Of a stretch of 64,000 bases of DNA, positions 36,501 to 47,754 are shown in pieces. The notes under the pieces are model-generated. The model ran no database searches and was not told where the DNA came from. It was given only the letters and a program-made list of their open reading frames with translations. The stretch's first letter is position 1, and each line of letters begins with the position of its first letter. Both the position numbers and the translations under genes were made by a program. The DNA comes from Earliella scabrosa (taxonomy: Eukaryota; Basidiomycota; Agaricomycetes; Polyporales; Polyporaceae): positions 186,001-250,000 of the forward strand of contig JABYQQ010000019.1 in the NCBI GenBank assembly GCA_022605405.1. Direction: 5' to 3'.

Positions 36501-39500
36501 TGTAGGACGTCTGCACCCGAAGATCCTCACGTTATGCATCATCGGGTAGTTGGTGAGCGTTCAGTTTCGATGGCTGAGAAAATGCCCTGACCGCGAAGAT
36601 CTATCCTAGTCTAGCGATGCTTACTCAACGATATGAACAACTGTACTCTCATCCCTCTGGCTCCCCAGCTGCATGCCCTCTCGTCCTCATCTCCTGCGTT
36701 TGCATCGTCCCCGACGTTCCCTCTTTGCGGACGGTCCTTGTCCCGGCTGGTGGCAATCTACGACTGACGAATGCAAGACAGCGGATTGAGCCCACTCTCG
36801 CTTGCTCGTACGATGTATCTTCAAGCACGTGTCTACTGGCCGCCCTTGAGCGTCATGTATCAAAGCACCCCAGCCTCCCTCACTCCTTCTGCGAGCCACC
36901 GCTCGAGCCACTGCCTCGCAATCGTCGCCCTCTAGCCCTCCGCACGTCGCTTATCCATCGTGTGCGACGCATCACCATCGTCGTATCTACGGTCTTGCAC
37001 TCTCCGTACGTTCCACACAAGCTCCAGCGTCTTGCTCCTACCGCTCCTACCGCTCCTGCATCTCCACCTCTACCAAGTCCCGGTGCCGGCTCCTCCTGCT
37101 TCCGAGTACGATCTCCAAGAGAGGCGAGGCCTATCACGCTCAGTACATGGTTGATCCACTGCAGCTCGGTTCAACGCCCAGGTCCTGTGACACAGCTAGC
37201 AACGTGGTCTTCGTCTCCGCCCCCTGTTTCCCTAGCCAGGTTCACCTGATCTCCCTCCCGCCTCAAGCCCCGCGTCGCGCTTGTAGTTCGCGCGTCCGCA
37301 CGCGTGACGCACATGGATCCCTACAGCAGCGCGAGTCTGCTGCTCGCCGCGCGTCAACAATCTTTGCGACGTGTGCAGCGAGCGCGGCTGGCCCACGCCG
37401 CCTGTGCTCGGTACAAGTCTTTCAGGAGAAGGCCAGAGTACTCTGCGTCCCCATCAGCACCGGCATCGGTACCAGAGAGGGTCTCCCTCGACGGGCTCGG
37501 GGTCGATGGCTGCATGCGCAAAGTTTCTGGGATCGGGCGGGTCGGCATGCATGAGCGAGCCTTCGTCCTAGGATGCGTGGTGGCGCGCGAGGTCGTGAGG
37601 ATCAAGCTCGGGCAAGTGGGAGCATGGAGCATTGCGAAGCGCGAGGCCGCCGACAGCGAGGACGATCCTGATCGAATAAGGGATGTCGCGCATGTCGCGA
37701 GATGAGATGGGATTGATGATAGTGCCATGGCCGTCGCGGTGCGTAATAGTCGATGTTGAGCATCCGCACAGTTGGAACAACAAACGAGGAACGGTGCTCG
37801 AGGAACAAGATCCGCTCGGGACATGCATCCCATTCTCCCCTTCCTCACGTCGGCGGTCTTAGTATCACCTTATGTACTTCCACTGCCCCACCTCAATGTC
37901 CACCAGCTGGCTCTTATTCTGAGACGGATCTACCTAGAACGTCTCGGTCGAAGGTCACGCCACGTCCCAACCCGCTCAATCGTGCAGACGTGGCTTCCCT
38001 CGCTCCTCGGGTTGAACCTGTCCCCCGGATCCATCGACCTTCGATCTCGCGCTCGATCTCTGTGCCCATGGACGGAACACTGCTTGCTGACGATCCGTTT
38101 GCTGCTCGCACCTGATCTGTGTTGGTCGAGGAGACCGAATCCGTTATGCGATGTTCGTGTGCGCTGTCCGAGTGGGTCCGTCCGCGAATATGAGGTGTGC
38201 GTCTCCTTGCTTCGTGCTCCCCGTCACGTACGCTTCCTGACATTTGTCCAGCTTCCAGAGTTGACTTCCTCACGAGAAATCAGAATGTGCGCTGTGCGTA
38301 CGATACTCCCCCGCATGTCACGCATCCTGCGGCGGCAGGATTCCTGTCTCAAGCTATGGCCCCGGTTCCCGGCGACCCGAAGCAAGTCGACCACGCTGTT
38401 GAACAGAACAGCGGTAATCTAGCGCGGAGTCTTCGTCTGCTGGATAGCTTGTCGTCCACGCCCCCTGCCTGCTACGCCTCTACGGACTGCGCTCGACATG
38501 TTGAACGTCGATAGACCGCGGATTTGTACCAGAGGACCGCGTCGATCATCTTGGACCTTGTTCTTCCGCCTCTTCATTGGAACCGCCGTCGGGTGCGCGG
38601 ACGGAATTTGCCCGGGCCTCCAACCGGGCTTCGCATTCGTTCCGCGGGCAGGCCAAGCACCAGGTTCAATTCAAGCCCGCAATATCCTATCGAACCACTC
38701 TGCGCGGTGCCTGTGTGGTCCGTCAATGCCATGCAATCACCTTGTTGCCGTTACGCGATTTCGCCTTCGCATGCGGGCGGTTAATGTCTTGTACTCTTCC
38801 AATCGCATCTTAGGTTCAAGTGCCCCTTCTCGAGCGGTCTTGGCGGCCTCAGTACATCTCCCTGTCGCGACGCCTCTGGTTCGAGTCGAGTCTCGAGCCG
38901 TGGTCCATACAGCCCTCCTAGGCCGAGGACCGCAATACGAGGAGAAGCACCGCATCCACGCCGGATCCGGACACCGTCGAGCATCGCGAGGCTTGATGCA
39001 CAGGCTGGAATGACCCATCGAGCGGCTGCGCGCAACGCCCGTGCGGTTGATCGATGCCATGCCGTGCACATCTGTTGAACCTTACTGAACTCATGGCCGC
39101 CACGTGCCTAGCCTTCGACGCTTCGTATGTCAGTGCGGGACACAGTGGAAGGAAGATGGACATCGGGGCCACCCATGTGCATGGTTCACCCGAGGCCTTG
39201 ATTCTTGTCGCGGTCTGCTACAGGTGTCCGGATCCCATGTGTACTGTTTGACGCGTGATTCTGTTTATAGCGATGTGAATTGTTCCAGGAGCATAGAAAT
39301 AAAAGGAAACGGCACGAGCAGTGTGATACTCAAGCGCGAATTATCGGCCATGAAGGTTAAGCTCGGAAGAACCGTGCCTGCTGTGCGCCGCAAGGCGGAC
39401 GACCTGCGAGAAGTATCTCACAGGTTGTCATCTTACGAGTACTGCAGCGGTGTTCTTTGAATGCTGGTGGACAAGCTTCAAGCCGCAGAAGTCGACAGCG

Positions 39501-39690
39501 GCGCCGTAAGTGGATGTGCACTGGTTTCGAAGTACTACGATTCCGGTTCAACTACATGCCACAAATCTGATGCACTCTCAGAGGAATGGTGCAATCTCAG
39601 CGAGCCGCGATGTGTGGACGGACACTTGGTGTAATTAGAGAGACAACTGCCAAAAGTACAGTATACCGATATAAATGAAGATGCACGGTC
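33595..39690. other. Spacer between F-box copies C and D, no intact gene
   Basis: About 6 kb corresponding to 4.8-11.1 kb of the first unit in diverged form. It is shortened at its left edge: 33682-33714 aligns with 4841-4872. A short protein-like stretch on the minus strand (complement 34159-34245) includes LLRILYAQLDATRNDLAF; it stops abruptly and I cannot join it to neighbours. Other ORFs (for example 36617-37249 and 37772-38422, plus) are Arg/Pro/Ser-rich without motifs. The last landmark, CCAGGAGCATAGAAAT (39289), precedes the copy D flank. Confidence 0.4.
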
Positions 39691-39934
39691 ATTGTGGTGC
39701 ACCTGCCGCATGTCCAGTGCGGTAGAATAGCGGCACTGCGCACCGCTCATCGATCGGCTTTCACCCTTCGGACTCCTGCTGGGAAGCTTGATCAGAGCGC
39801 GAACACTGACCGGCGTCCTTGGGTCTATTGATTATATACATATCCCCCATGAGCCTCAGGCCATCCGCAGCATTCGTCTCTTCGCCCCTCCCCTCCGCTC
39901 TCCCACCTCTCGTATCCTCGATCTACTCGCCGAC
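39691..39934 (+). promoter_or_regulatory. Conserved 5' flank of F-box copy D
   Basis: Nearly identical to 11190-11430, including the ATTGATTATATACATATCC element about 100 bp before the ATG at 39935. Copies B and D are closer to each other here than either is to copy C. Confidence 0.45.
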
Positions 39935-40471
39935 ATGAACAACAGTCGCCTCCCCATCGAGATTTGCGAGCACATCATCGACTCCTGCCCCGAACCTCAG
40001 AAAGAGTACTGGTTTAGGAGAATGTGGTATCACACCTTGTGCCAGACCGCCCTCGTCTGTTCGGCCTGGCTACCTCGCAGCCGACTCAACCTCCTCTACG
40101 AAGTCGTACTCCGGGATGCGTCCGACGTCGACCTCCTTCTGCGTACGCTCCAGGAGGCGCCGCACTTTGCGGACATGGTACATAGATTGAACGTTAATAC
40201 TAGCAGTAGGAGCTATCAGCCACTTGCTCAGATGCCGCTTGTGCTACTGTTGAAGAACTGTGTAGGACTCTGTCTGTACCAGACCTACTGGGCTGAAATG
40301 TATCCGTCTCGACATGCTGATAGGTTCCTCCATCCCTGGTCAGGCAGGATAGTAGAGCTACGATTGGCAATTTGTAGCGGAGCCCTCCGAACCATTATCC
40401 GCTTTATCTGGTCGTTGCATCACCTGCAAAATCTGTGGCTTTCGTGGGAATCAAGTCGCTTCACTTGTTGA
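39935..40471 (+). pseudogene. F-box-like protein, copy D (3' truncated)
   Basis: The N-terminal 165 or so residues match copy B closely (NNSRLPIEICEHIID, TALVCSAWLPRSR, MPLVLLLKNC, TIIRFIWSLHHLQNLWLS). The frame then ends at SRFTC with a stop at 40471. The rest of the gene, including both conserved introns and the whole C-terminal half, is missing; the following DNA is unrelated and AT-richer. It could make a short F-box-only protein, but a truncated duplicate is more likely. Confidence 0.6.
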
Positions 40472-41013
40472 GGAGTGAGCCATGTCTGGCAGGGTACGAT
40501 TGATGAGTGGGGATTAGTTAACAGTGAATATCTGCCTTAGTTGTATTTAGAATGTCTTCAAAGCAGTTCCATTGAACAGAGCTGATTTTTCCGGTTTCAA
40601 TGATATATAATACTTCATTGATTGATTAGAAACTGACAGAGATACACGCTCAGGTGAGCCCTGGGTCGGTTCCGATATCTGGGAATTCGGGGCGGCCAGA
40701 TAATTTCCGACCGGCGCTTCAATACTGGGAGAACATGGGAACTATGGTCCAGCGTCCGGCGGACGTCCGGCGGACGTCCGCCGGATCTGCATCACAAGGC
40801 TTACGTAACATTTAGACTGTAATGCGTGACACAAGCAACGATCGAATACATGCGTGATCGTTGTTGAGGAGCGGAAGGGCTCCGCATTCCTGAAAACTCG
40901 AATTGCCCTGACCAATCTAAGGGGTGAAATAAGTAGTATGTCAAGAGGAGAGTCTGAAGGCACACCGTCCAATAAAAGTTACCCTATAACTTATTGTAAA
41001 CTCGCTCGACGCT
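40472..41013. other. Non-coding, AT-richer, with an 18-bp perfect palindrome
   Basis: No gene. CCGGCGGACGTCCGCCGG at 40767-40784 is a perfect palindrome, preceded by a direct repeat of GTCCGGCGGAC (40754 and 40765). A lone copy of the hairpin unit of the neighbouring array (GTTGTTGAGGAGCGGAAGGG..) sits at 40860-40887. Confidence 0.5.
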
Positions 41014-41400
41014 AGGAGCGGAAGGGCTCCGCATGATTCCAATGGCGTTCTGAAGGAGCGGAGGGGCTCCGCATAGTTACATCGGCGTTGTTGAGGAGCG
41101 GAAGGGCTCCGCATGATTCCAATGGCGTTCTGAAGGAGCGGAGGGACTCCGCATAGTTACATCGGCGTTGTTGAGGAGCGGAAGGGCTCCGCATGATTCC
41201 AATGGCGTTCTGAAGGAGCGGAGGGGCTCCGCATAGTTACATCGGCGTTGTTGAGGAGCGGAAGGGCTCCGCATGATTCCAATGGCGTTCTGAAGGAGCG
41301 GAGGGGCTCCGCATAGTTACATCGGCGTTGTTGAGGAGAGGAAGGGCTCCGCATAATTCCATTGACGGTCTTAAGGAGCGGAAGGGCTCCGCATATTCTC
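41014..41400. repeat. 80-bp tandem array of GC hairpins
   Basis: About 4.8 units of 80 bp (the same point recurs at 41041, 41121, 41201 and 41281). Each unit contains two roughly 40-bp half-units, each with a small hairpin. GCGGAGGGGCTCCGC forms a 6-bp stem with a GGG loop; GCGGAAGGGCTCCGC forms a 5-bp stem. There are about ten hairpins in the array plus one isolated copy at 40870. Minus-strand ORFs over it are frame-cycling artefacts, since 80 is not a multiple of 3. Confidence 0.85.
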
Positions 41401-43488
41401 ATTGGCGTTGTTAATGACTGAGTTACTGAATGGTTTCGCACCATCTGATACGACAGATAGCATGCGGAACGCAACGTACTCGGAGAGTTCCGCAGCTCGG
41501 CGGACCGTTACTGAGGTGTTTCGCACAAGTCAATACGACAGCTCAAATGCGGAGTGCAGAATGCCTACGGAGTGCGAAATCATTTCGCAGTGCGGATTCT
41601 GCGGAACCCGGTTGGGACAGGCGGCGCTTACTACGCGGACAGATGCGGGCGGAGTTTGAATCGTGCCACATCATCCTATGCCCCTCTCGGCGCTAATCTC
41701 CTCTCACTTTGCTTCCCTGCCCTCGCTCTCTGCCTGGACGCTCTGCGCTCTCGCTACCCATTCCTTCTTGTGTCCAACTGCCCACCTCCGCCACGTCCCT
41801 CAAGCCTCCTGGTCAAGTACTGTCAAACGTGCATGTATGTTCCATTTCCGTGCTTGCCTCCAGGAGACCCATCCCGATTTCCCTGTCCTGCCTCAAGATC
41901 ACGACTACCGGCCCTCGCAGCCCCGTCATCCGAGGAACCACATCGTGGGCACCCGCTGGTCACCGTGACCCTCGGCGTGCATCAGGAGCCTGTCTCGTCA
42001 CCACATGCGGCCGCCTGAACTTCGCCCTCCTTTTCCACTGTCTGCCCGTCTCTTGCCCGTCCTCGGCTCCGACCTATCAAGTGTCCCCCCGGTTGCCTGT
42101 CAGCCCTCTCACTCGTTCGCCCGCTTCCTCGCCCGCCCTGTTGTCGCATGCCCGCCCTGTTGTCCGCCCGCCCGCTCTCTCGCCGTCTGCCTCGTCGTGC
42201 GCCCACTGTCTGCACGTTCTCGTCCACCTGCTCTCTCAGCCGCTCACCCTCTCGTCCGTCCGCCTGCTGCTCTCGTGTCTTCTGCACGCTGTCGTCTCCC
42301 CGCCCTATCGTCGCCCATCCTGTGGTCCGCCCGCTCTTGTCCGCCTCTCTCCATTGTTCTCTCCTCGCCGACCCTCTTCTTGCTGGTAAGCTCTCGTCTG
42401 CCCCCCCTCGTCAGTTATACACCCGCTTGTCCATCTACCCTCCAGTGTACTTGTAATATATATATATATATACATACATATATATAGTAGATTGTTAAAA
42501 TGAATAATGATTTACTCGAACGATGACTTGTGCCGTGTGTGACACAGTAGTGACCATGCAGTAGTGCGTACTGTCAAGAGTAGGGTGAAATCCGAATCTC
42601 TGACATGAACCTCCAGCGAGATGGGATAGGATCCCATTTTCCGGGGTCCTACCTATTTCAAGAGGTTTGGCATGCATTCACTGCGTGAGTGGAGTATGTT
42701 GCCTGGGGTGTGCGAGCTCTAGAAAGAGGACATAGCAGGGACCTGATATGTGCAATGAGACTTAGCACGAGCTAGGTAACGTCTGCTGGGTGGATACGCA
42801 GAGTCTAACATTTAGGTACACGATGTGAGGTCGCTCACGGGTCTGGAGAGAACCAGGGAGGTTGTGTTGCAAATGTGGCAGAGAATTGCGAGGAGAGTTC
42901 ACATTATGTAGTGCCGAGGTCCTGGCTGAGGAGGCACTGTAGTGCACCATCACGCCGCCACGTGCACACACAGAAACTGTCATGCCAAGCTGAAAGAACC
43001 ACTTGCCAAGACGGCCCCTGTACTCCACTCCACACAAGCCAGGGTGTGATCAGTCAGCTGACGGACATCGGGATGGTGTTTGACAATCGACAGCACGGCA
43101 GTGCGGATGACTGGTAGGATGTGACAAATGGTCGGTGATGTGCACCTCAATCGGGCGTGCACATACACAACCTCTATGCGCGTTTTCGACATTATTCTCC
43201 GCGCGCATCTTATTGCGCAGCCCCACGATTGTCCTGCGACCGTGATCCTCCCTTGCAGCACCTTTGTCCCTTCTCCCTCTCTCATCCCTCACACTCTTCC
43301 TCTCCGTGCTCACGTGTTTCTGTGGGTGTGGTCATCCCAGCTTTCCGCACGATACATCTGTTCCAATGCAGTCATCTGCGTGGAAGCAACATCACGATCA
43401 GATCCGCAACTCTCTCCTGAGGCCCATCCCCTCCTCTCGACCTCTCTCGGCTGCACAACCCCTATAGGAGCTCAGTCAGCAGCCCGCG
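41401..43488. other. Non-coding stretch with polypyrimidine tract
   Basis: No supported gene. At 41400-41660 there are degenerate relatives of the hairpin unit (ATGCGGA / TCCGCA motifs). About 41690-42420 is strongly C/T-rich on the plus strand, which creates long, low-complexity Ser/Pro/Leu ORFs. From 42500 to 43488 nothing is recognisable; this side lacks the remainder of Copia-A that would be expected if the Gypsy had simply inserted into it. Confidence 0.4.
42456..42487. repeat. AT microsatellite
   Basis: A run of (AT)n interrupted by TACATACAT, ending TATATATAG. Confidence 0.9.
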
Positions 43489-43935
43489 TGTCGCGACCTG
43501 GGGTCAAGCGAGACGAGGAGGGAACGACGAGGCGAGCGAGGGCGTCCGACGAGCGCTTGTGCAGCGAGAGTGGAGCAAGGCTCGACACGCAGGGCTGGAG
43601 ACAAGTTGTATTGAGCGAAGTATCTACAAGTCAAATACAAGTGAGGCTTACCTGGAGACAAGAGGTCGAAACTGAGGTCTCCAGGTAGCGAGTGCTAGGG
43701 TTTATATCTACGGTTAGAACAATAGCGCTTGGAGAACAATAGAACAATAGAGTGACGGAACAATGGAGGAGATACAATGGTATGACGACAATTGTGTCCG
43801 GAACAAAGGAAAAGAAACAAAAGGGGCTCTGGAATCTGGAAGTACAATGGTAATAGCGAACAATGGAAACAGTGAACGGTCGTGAACGGTGGTTAGTTGG
43901 GCGCTTCCCTAGGCGCTGAGGGACCGTTCGTGACA
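43489..43935 (-). repeat. Gypsy 3' LTR
   Basis: 447 bp, near-identical to 49439-49885. It contains the inverted TATA box (plus-strand TTTATA) used in the other LTR. Confidence 0.9.
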
Positions 43936-43950
43936 GTACCCCCCTCCTAA
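43936..43950 (-). other. Gypsy polypurine tract
   Basis: On the minus strand AGGAGGGGGGTAC directly precedes the 3' LTR. This is the expected plus-strand DNA primer of LTR elements. Confidence 0.75.
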
Positions 43951-43961
43951 GGCTCATGTCC

Positions 43962-46900
43962 TCATGAGCGACGCTTCTTGGGCGTGTAGGGTTTGTGAGG
44001 TCCATCAGCGTCCGGATGTCTGTTATGGAATGCCTCCACTAGTTCGGCTGCATGTTCCACATCCGTCGCATCTTCCCAAGAGTCGTTCTCTGGACCCCAT
44101 CCCTTCCATCGGACTAAGTACTGCAGCTTGTGCCACCTGCCCCATCGGCGCGAGTTACGAATTTCCTCCACTTTGTACTCTTCCTCGCCTTCAACTTCAA
44201 TTGGGGCGGGTTCAGGGGGGACCCGTCCTGGCAGCGTACTCTGCTTGTGTGCGTGAAGGAGTGAGACATGGAACACCGGGTGGATCTTCATCGTGTGGGG
44301 CAACTTGAGTTCGTATGCTAGTTCACCGACACATCGTACGACGGGGTACGGGCCTGCGAACTTGTCGGCGAGCTTCTTAGGGATGTCTGAGAATCTCAAG
44401 TTGCGTGTGTCCAGCCACACTTTCTGTCCAGGTGTGAACATCGGGGTGTCCTGTGCGTGCCAGTTGAAGTACTCCTTCATACGCTCTGCCGCCAGTGTCA
44501 ACGCAGCTGTGGCATCCTTGCGCGCCTTGGCAAGCTCTGCAAGTCGCTCGTTGGCTGCAGGCACTTGTGTGTCCGGGTTGGCAGGTACCAGGAATTGCGG
44601 TTCGTATCCGTACATCAGGAAGAAGGGGGAGTAACCCGTTGACGAGTGAACTCTGGCGTTGAGTGCGTACTCCGCGATGGGGAGCCACTTGACCCAGTCA
44701 TCTCGTCGTTGACTGCAGAATGCTCGCAGGTACGCCTCTACTTCCTGATTGAACCGCTCCGACTGTCCGTCGGTCTGGGGATGGTACGCAGTGGACAGGG
44801 CACTCTCGATGCCTAAGCCCTTTAGAATGGCACGGAACAGGTCTGCAGCGAACTGGGGGCCTCGGTCCGAGATGATCTTTCGGGGCAGCCCATGCAGACG
44901 GAAGTATTCCCGAATGAAGACGTCTGCTGCTCCTCCGGCATCGATCTCGTTGCTGCAAGGTACCAGGTGCACCAGCTTTCCGTGCCTGTCTGCCATGAGT
45001 TGGATCGCATTGTGGCCGTCAATCTCGGGAAGGCCGACGATGTAGTCACAAGTGACAATCTGTCCAGGCCTTTCAGGGATTTCGTTGGGTTGGAGAAGAC
45101 CTTGAGGTCGACTCCATACGGGTTTAGTGCGCCGACAAGTGTCGCACGTCCCCACGTACTCCTTAACGAATTTGCCCATCCCTGGCCACCAGTAATTGCG
45201 CAATACCAACTCAAGCGTCTTCCACTGCCCTGGGTGTCCCACAGGAGGTAGGTCGTGGTGGATTTGGACAATCTCAGTGCGGAGTGCCTCGTCTTTTGGT
45301 ACGTAGACCTTCCCTCGATAGAGGATGAGGCCTTGCTCGACATTCCAATCGACGAGGTCACTCTGGAGCCGCGCTGGTCCTAGTTTCTCCACTTTCTGTA
45401 GAGCTTCTGCTACCTCCTGCTCTCGTTCATAGCAAGTGCGAATACGCTTTAGCAGGGCTTTGTCGGCCACTACCGCGTTGTGTCCTCTACGAGCTGCCAG
45501 TAGTCTGAACTGTTCCGGTCGTAGCACTATCTGGTCTAGGTTGTCATCGGCATCATCCTTCTGGTGATCAGGACGCCTGGAGAGTGCATCTGCACGTCTG
45601 TTGGATGTGCCTGGTTTGTGCGTGATCTCGAAGTCAAACCTAGACAGATAAAGTGCCCATCGCGCCTGTCTACGAGTGAGATGTTGTGCGGTGCGCCAAT
45701 ATTCGAGATTCTTGTGGTCTGACTGAATCTCGAAACACCGTGATAACCCTTCCAGGTAGTGGCGCCAGGCCTCTAAGGCCCGTATTACCGCAAGCATCTC
45801 TTTATCGTAGAGCTCGTAGTTGCGCTCTGCCTCACTCATTGACTCAGAGTGAAAGGCGACCGGGTGCCATTTGCCATCGTCCTGTAACTGTGCAAGTACT
45901 CCGCCGGTTGCATATCCCGAGGCATCCACCTCAATGTGTGTGTCTTTGTTCGGATCGTACATGCACAGCACCGGATTCTGAACGAAGCGGTGTTTCAGCT
46001 CGTCGAAAGCCTCCTGTTTGTCCTGTCCCCATTGCCAGGGCACTTTGCCGGTGAGACGATCCAAGGGTTTGCAAATGCGACTGAAGTCCTGGATGAATCT
46101 GCGGTAGAAATTCGCAAATCCTCGGAACTTCCGGACATCAGACGCATTGCGGGGAGTAGGCCACTCCTGAATACCCTTTACTTTGACAGGATCCATCTCG
46201 ACACGGTTGTGGGACACAAGGACACCGAGGTACTCAACCTTGGGGACTTCAAACTCGCATTTCTCGGGCTTGCAGAACAAGTCATGCTCGGCCAATCTTT
46301 TCAGGACTTCGCGGGTAACGGCGCGATGTGTCTCAAGGTCGTTGGAGAAGATCAGGATGTCGTCTAAGTAGATCGTGATCTTTCCTTCCACAATGAGGTC
46401 CTTAAAGATGTTGTTCATGAAAGCCGAGAAGGTGCTAGGTGAGTTGGTCAACCCGAAGAACATCACGTTTGGCTCGAAGAGCCCTCGGTTCGTGACGAAT
46501 GCAGCTTTCCACTCATCTCCCGTCTTAATCCGGATGTTGTTGTACCCCCAACGAATGTCTAACTTAGTGAAGACCTTGGCTTGTTTGAGTCGATCCACCA
46601 GCTCTGAGACGAGAGGAATCGGATACCGATTCTTCACGGTGATCTCGTTGAGCCAACGGTAGTCCTGTATGGGTCGCAGACTACCGTCCTTCTTTTTGAT
46701 GAAGAAGAAGGGCGACGAAATGGGTGACTTCGACTCGCTAATGTAGCCTTTAGCCAGGTTCTCCTGCAGGAACTTATCTAGTTCTAGCTGCTCGTTGGGG
46801 GAGAGGGGGTACACTCGTGAATGGAACATCTTGGCCTCTGGTACCAGTTCAATCGCGTGATCGTATGGTCCATGCTCAGGGAGCCGTTCCGATGCGTCTT

Positions 46901-47753
46901 TGGAAAACACGCGTAGATACTGGTGATACCGTTCAGGCACCATCTGTTCCACCGGATGCACTTCCTTCTTCTGGTACTCCTGTTCTGCAAGCTGCTGCGA
47001 GTATGTGTAGCCAGCCATTGCAAACAGTTGTGGAGCGTTGGACGAGGCATGTCCTTGCTCCCAGGAGTACAGAAGGGCGTCCTCGGAGTTATCCCATTCA
47101 ACCGGTATACTCGACGGGGTGGCTGGTTCGAGGTCCTCCTCGACCATCACTGTAGCCCGTATCTTCCCTACTTCTTTAACCTTCCGCACTCGCCGAGTAC
47201 GTTGACGCGCCGTAGGCCTAACCCCCGTATCACGCGTGTCCGTCTGAGCAGGCAGTTGGCCTTCGAAGCAGGGTTGACACGATGCAGGACATCTGGACAG
47301 CTTCAACGTCCCTTGGTCCCAATCGACCTCAGGGTTGTGTTTGCATAACCAATCCAGTCTGATGATGATGTCCTCCATGCCGATGTCCGTGACTGTGAAC
47401 ACCACCTTTTCTCGGTGTGCTCCTATCTCCAGTTCCAAGATGGCAACATCTGTGATTGTACCATCACGATTCAGAGTTCCATCAATGTTATACAGCGGTA
47501 TTGGCGTAGCCAACTTCCGCGTAACCACACGGTTCTCCTTGACGAACCGCCTACTTAGGAAGGTGGTAGTGGCACCGCTGTCCACCATGGCCACGACCTC
47601 CTTCCGGTGCTGCTTGCCAATTAGCTGTACTGGGACATGAAAGTGTTGGCCATCACGATCTAGTTCATAGATAATCCCGGACCCGAGTACAGCAAACCGA
47701 CTATTCGTACAAGGACCTACACCCGCAGCCGCTAGTGAGGTTCGGATCAAAAA
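43962..47753 (-). CDS. pol: Gypsy pol: protease, reverse transcriptase, RNase H, integrase, chromodomain
   Basis: Open from 47900 to 43962, but probably translated only after frameshifting at 47749-47753. Numbering from 47900: protease DSGA at residue 107; reverse transcriptase with YLDD at about 511 (46360-46371); RNase H (IEVDASGYATGG); integrase zinc-binding HHCC (HHDLPPVGHPG..CDTCRR); and a D,D-35-E core (CDYIVGL, SDRGPQF, TDGQSERFNQ). A C-terminal chromodomain (YLVRWKGWGPENDSWE, about 1235-1290) comes last. The order PR-RT-RH-IN-chromodomain is that of Ty3/Gypsy chromoviruses. The chromodomain probably targets integration to marked histones. No stop or missing catalytic residue is visible, so it may be active. 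Confidence 0.9.
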   Translation of the reverse strand, partial: FLIRTSLAAAGVGPCTNSRFAVLGSGIIYELDRDGQHFHVPVQLIGKQHRKEVVAMVDSGATTTFLSRRFVKENRVVTRKLATPIPLYNIDGTLNRDGTITDVAILELEIGAHREKVVFTVTDIGMEDIIIRLDWLCKHNPEVDWDQGTLKLSRCPASCQPCFEGQLPAQTDTRDTGVRPTARQRTRRVRKVKEVGKIRATVMVEEDLEPATPSSIPVEWDNSEDALLYSWEQGHASSNAPQLFAMAGYTYSQQLAEQEYQKKEVHPVEQMVPERYHQYLRVFSKDASERLPEHGPYDHAIELVPEAKMFHSRVYPLSPNEQLELDKFLQENLAKGYISESKSPISSPFFFIKKKDGSLRPIQDYRWLNEITVKNRYPIPLVSELVDRLKQAKVFTKLDIRWGYNNIRIKTGDEWKAAFVTNRGLFEPNVMFFGLTNSPSTFSAFMNNIFKDLIVEGKITIYLDDILIFSNDLETHRAVTREVLKRLAEHDLFCKPEKCEFEVPKVEYLGVLVSHNRVEMDPVKVKGIQEWPTPRNASDVRKFRGFANFYRRFIQDFSRICKPLDRLTGKVPWQWGQDKQEAFDELKHRFVQNPVLCMYDPNKDTHIEVDASGYATGGVLAQLQDDGKWHPVAFHSESMSEAERNYELYDKEMLAVIRALEAWRHYLEGLSRCFEIQSDHKNLEYWRTAQHLTRRQARWALYLSRFDFEITHKPGTSNRRADALSRRPDHQKDDADDNLDQIVLRPEQFRLLAARRGHNAVVADKALLKRIRTCYEREQEVAEALQKVEKLGPARLQSDLVDWNVEQGLILYRGKVYVPKDEALRTEIVQIHHDLPPVGHPGQWKTLELVLRNYWWPGMGKFVKEYVGTCDTCRRTKPVWSRPQGLLQPNEIPERPGQIVTCDYIVGLPEIDGHNAIQLMADRHGKLVHLVPCSNEIDAGGAADVFIREYFRLHGLPRKIISDRGPQFAADLFRAILKGLGIESALSTAYHPQTDGQSERFNQEVEAYLRAFCSQRRDDWVKWLPIAEYALNARVHSSTGYSPFFLMYGYEPQFLVPANPDTQVPAANERLAELAKARKDATAALTLAAERMKEYFNWHAQDTPMFTPGQKVWLDTRNLRFSDIPKKLADKFAGPYPVVRCVGELAYELKLPHTMKIHPVFHVSLLHAHKQSTLPGRVPPEPAPIEVEGEEEYKVEEIRNSRRWGRWHKLQYLVRWKGWGPENDSWEDATDVEHAAELVEAFHNRHPDADGPHKPYTPKKRRS

Positions 47754-47754
47754 T
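47746..47754 (-). promoter_or_regulatory. Putative -1 ribosomal frameshift site at gag stop
   Basis: In element orientation gag ends GAT TTT TGA. A -1 slip on the run of five T (47749-47753) lets TTT re-pair and continues TTG ATC in the pol frame (residue 51, LIRTSL). The pol frame lies one base back from gag, as required. Confidence 0.55.

Noticed and set aside
41709..42389. 226-codon ORF in the C/T-rich stretch
   Set aside because: Low-complexity Ser/Pro/Leu coding explained by the polypyrimidine composition; overlapping frames look the same.
43440..43488. Possible continuation of Copia-A beyond the Gypsy (minus strand reads RGLLTELL)
   Set aside because: Only eight residues fit before a stop, and the rest lacks the RNase H tail motifs; probably coincidence.
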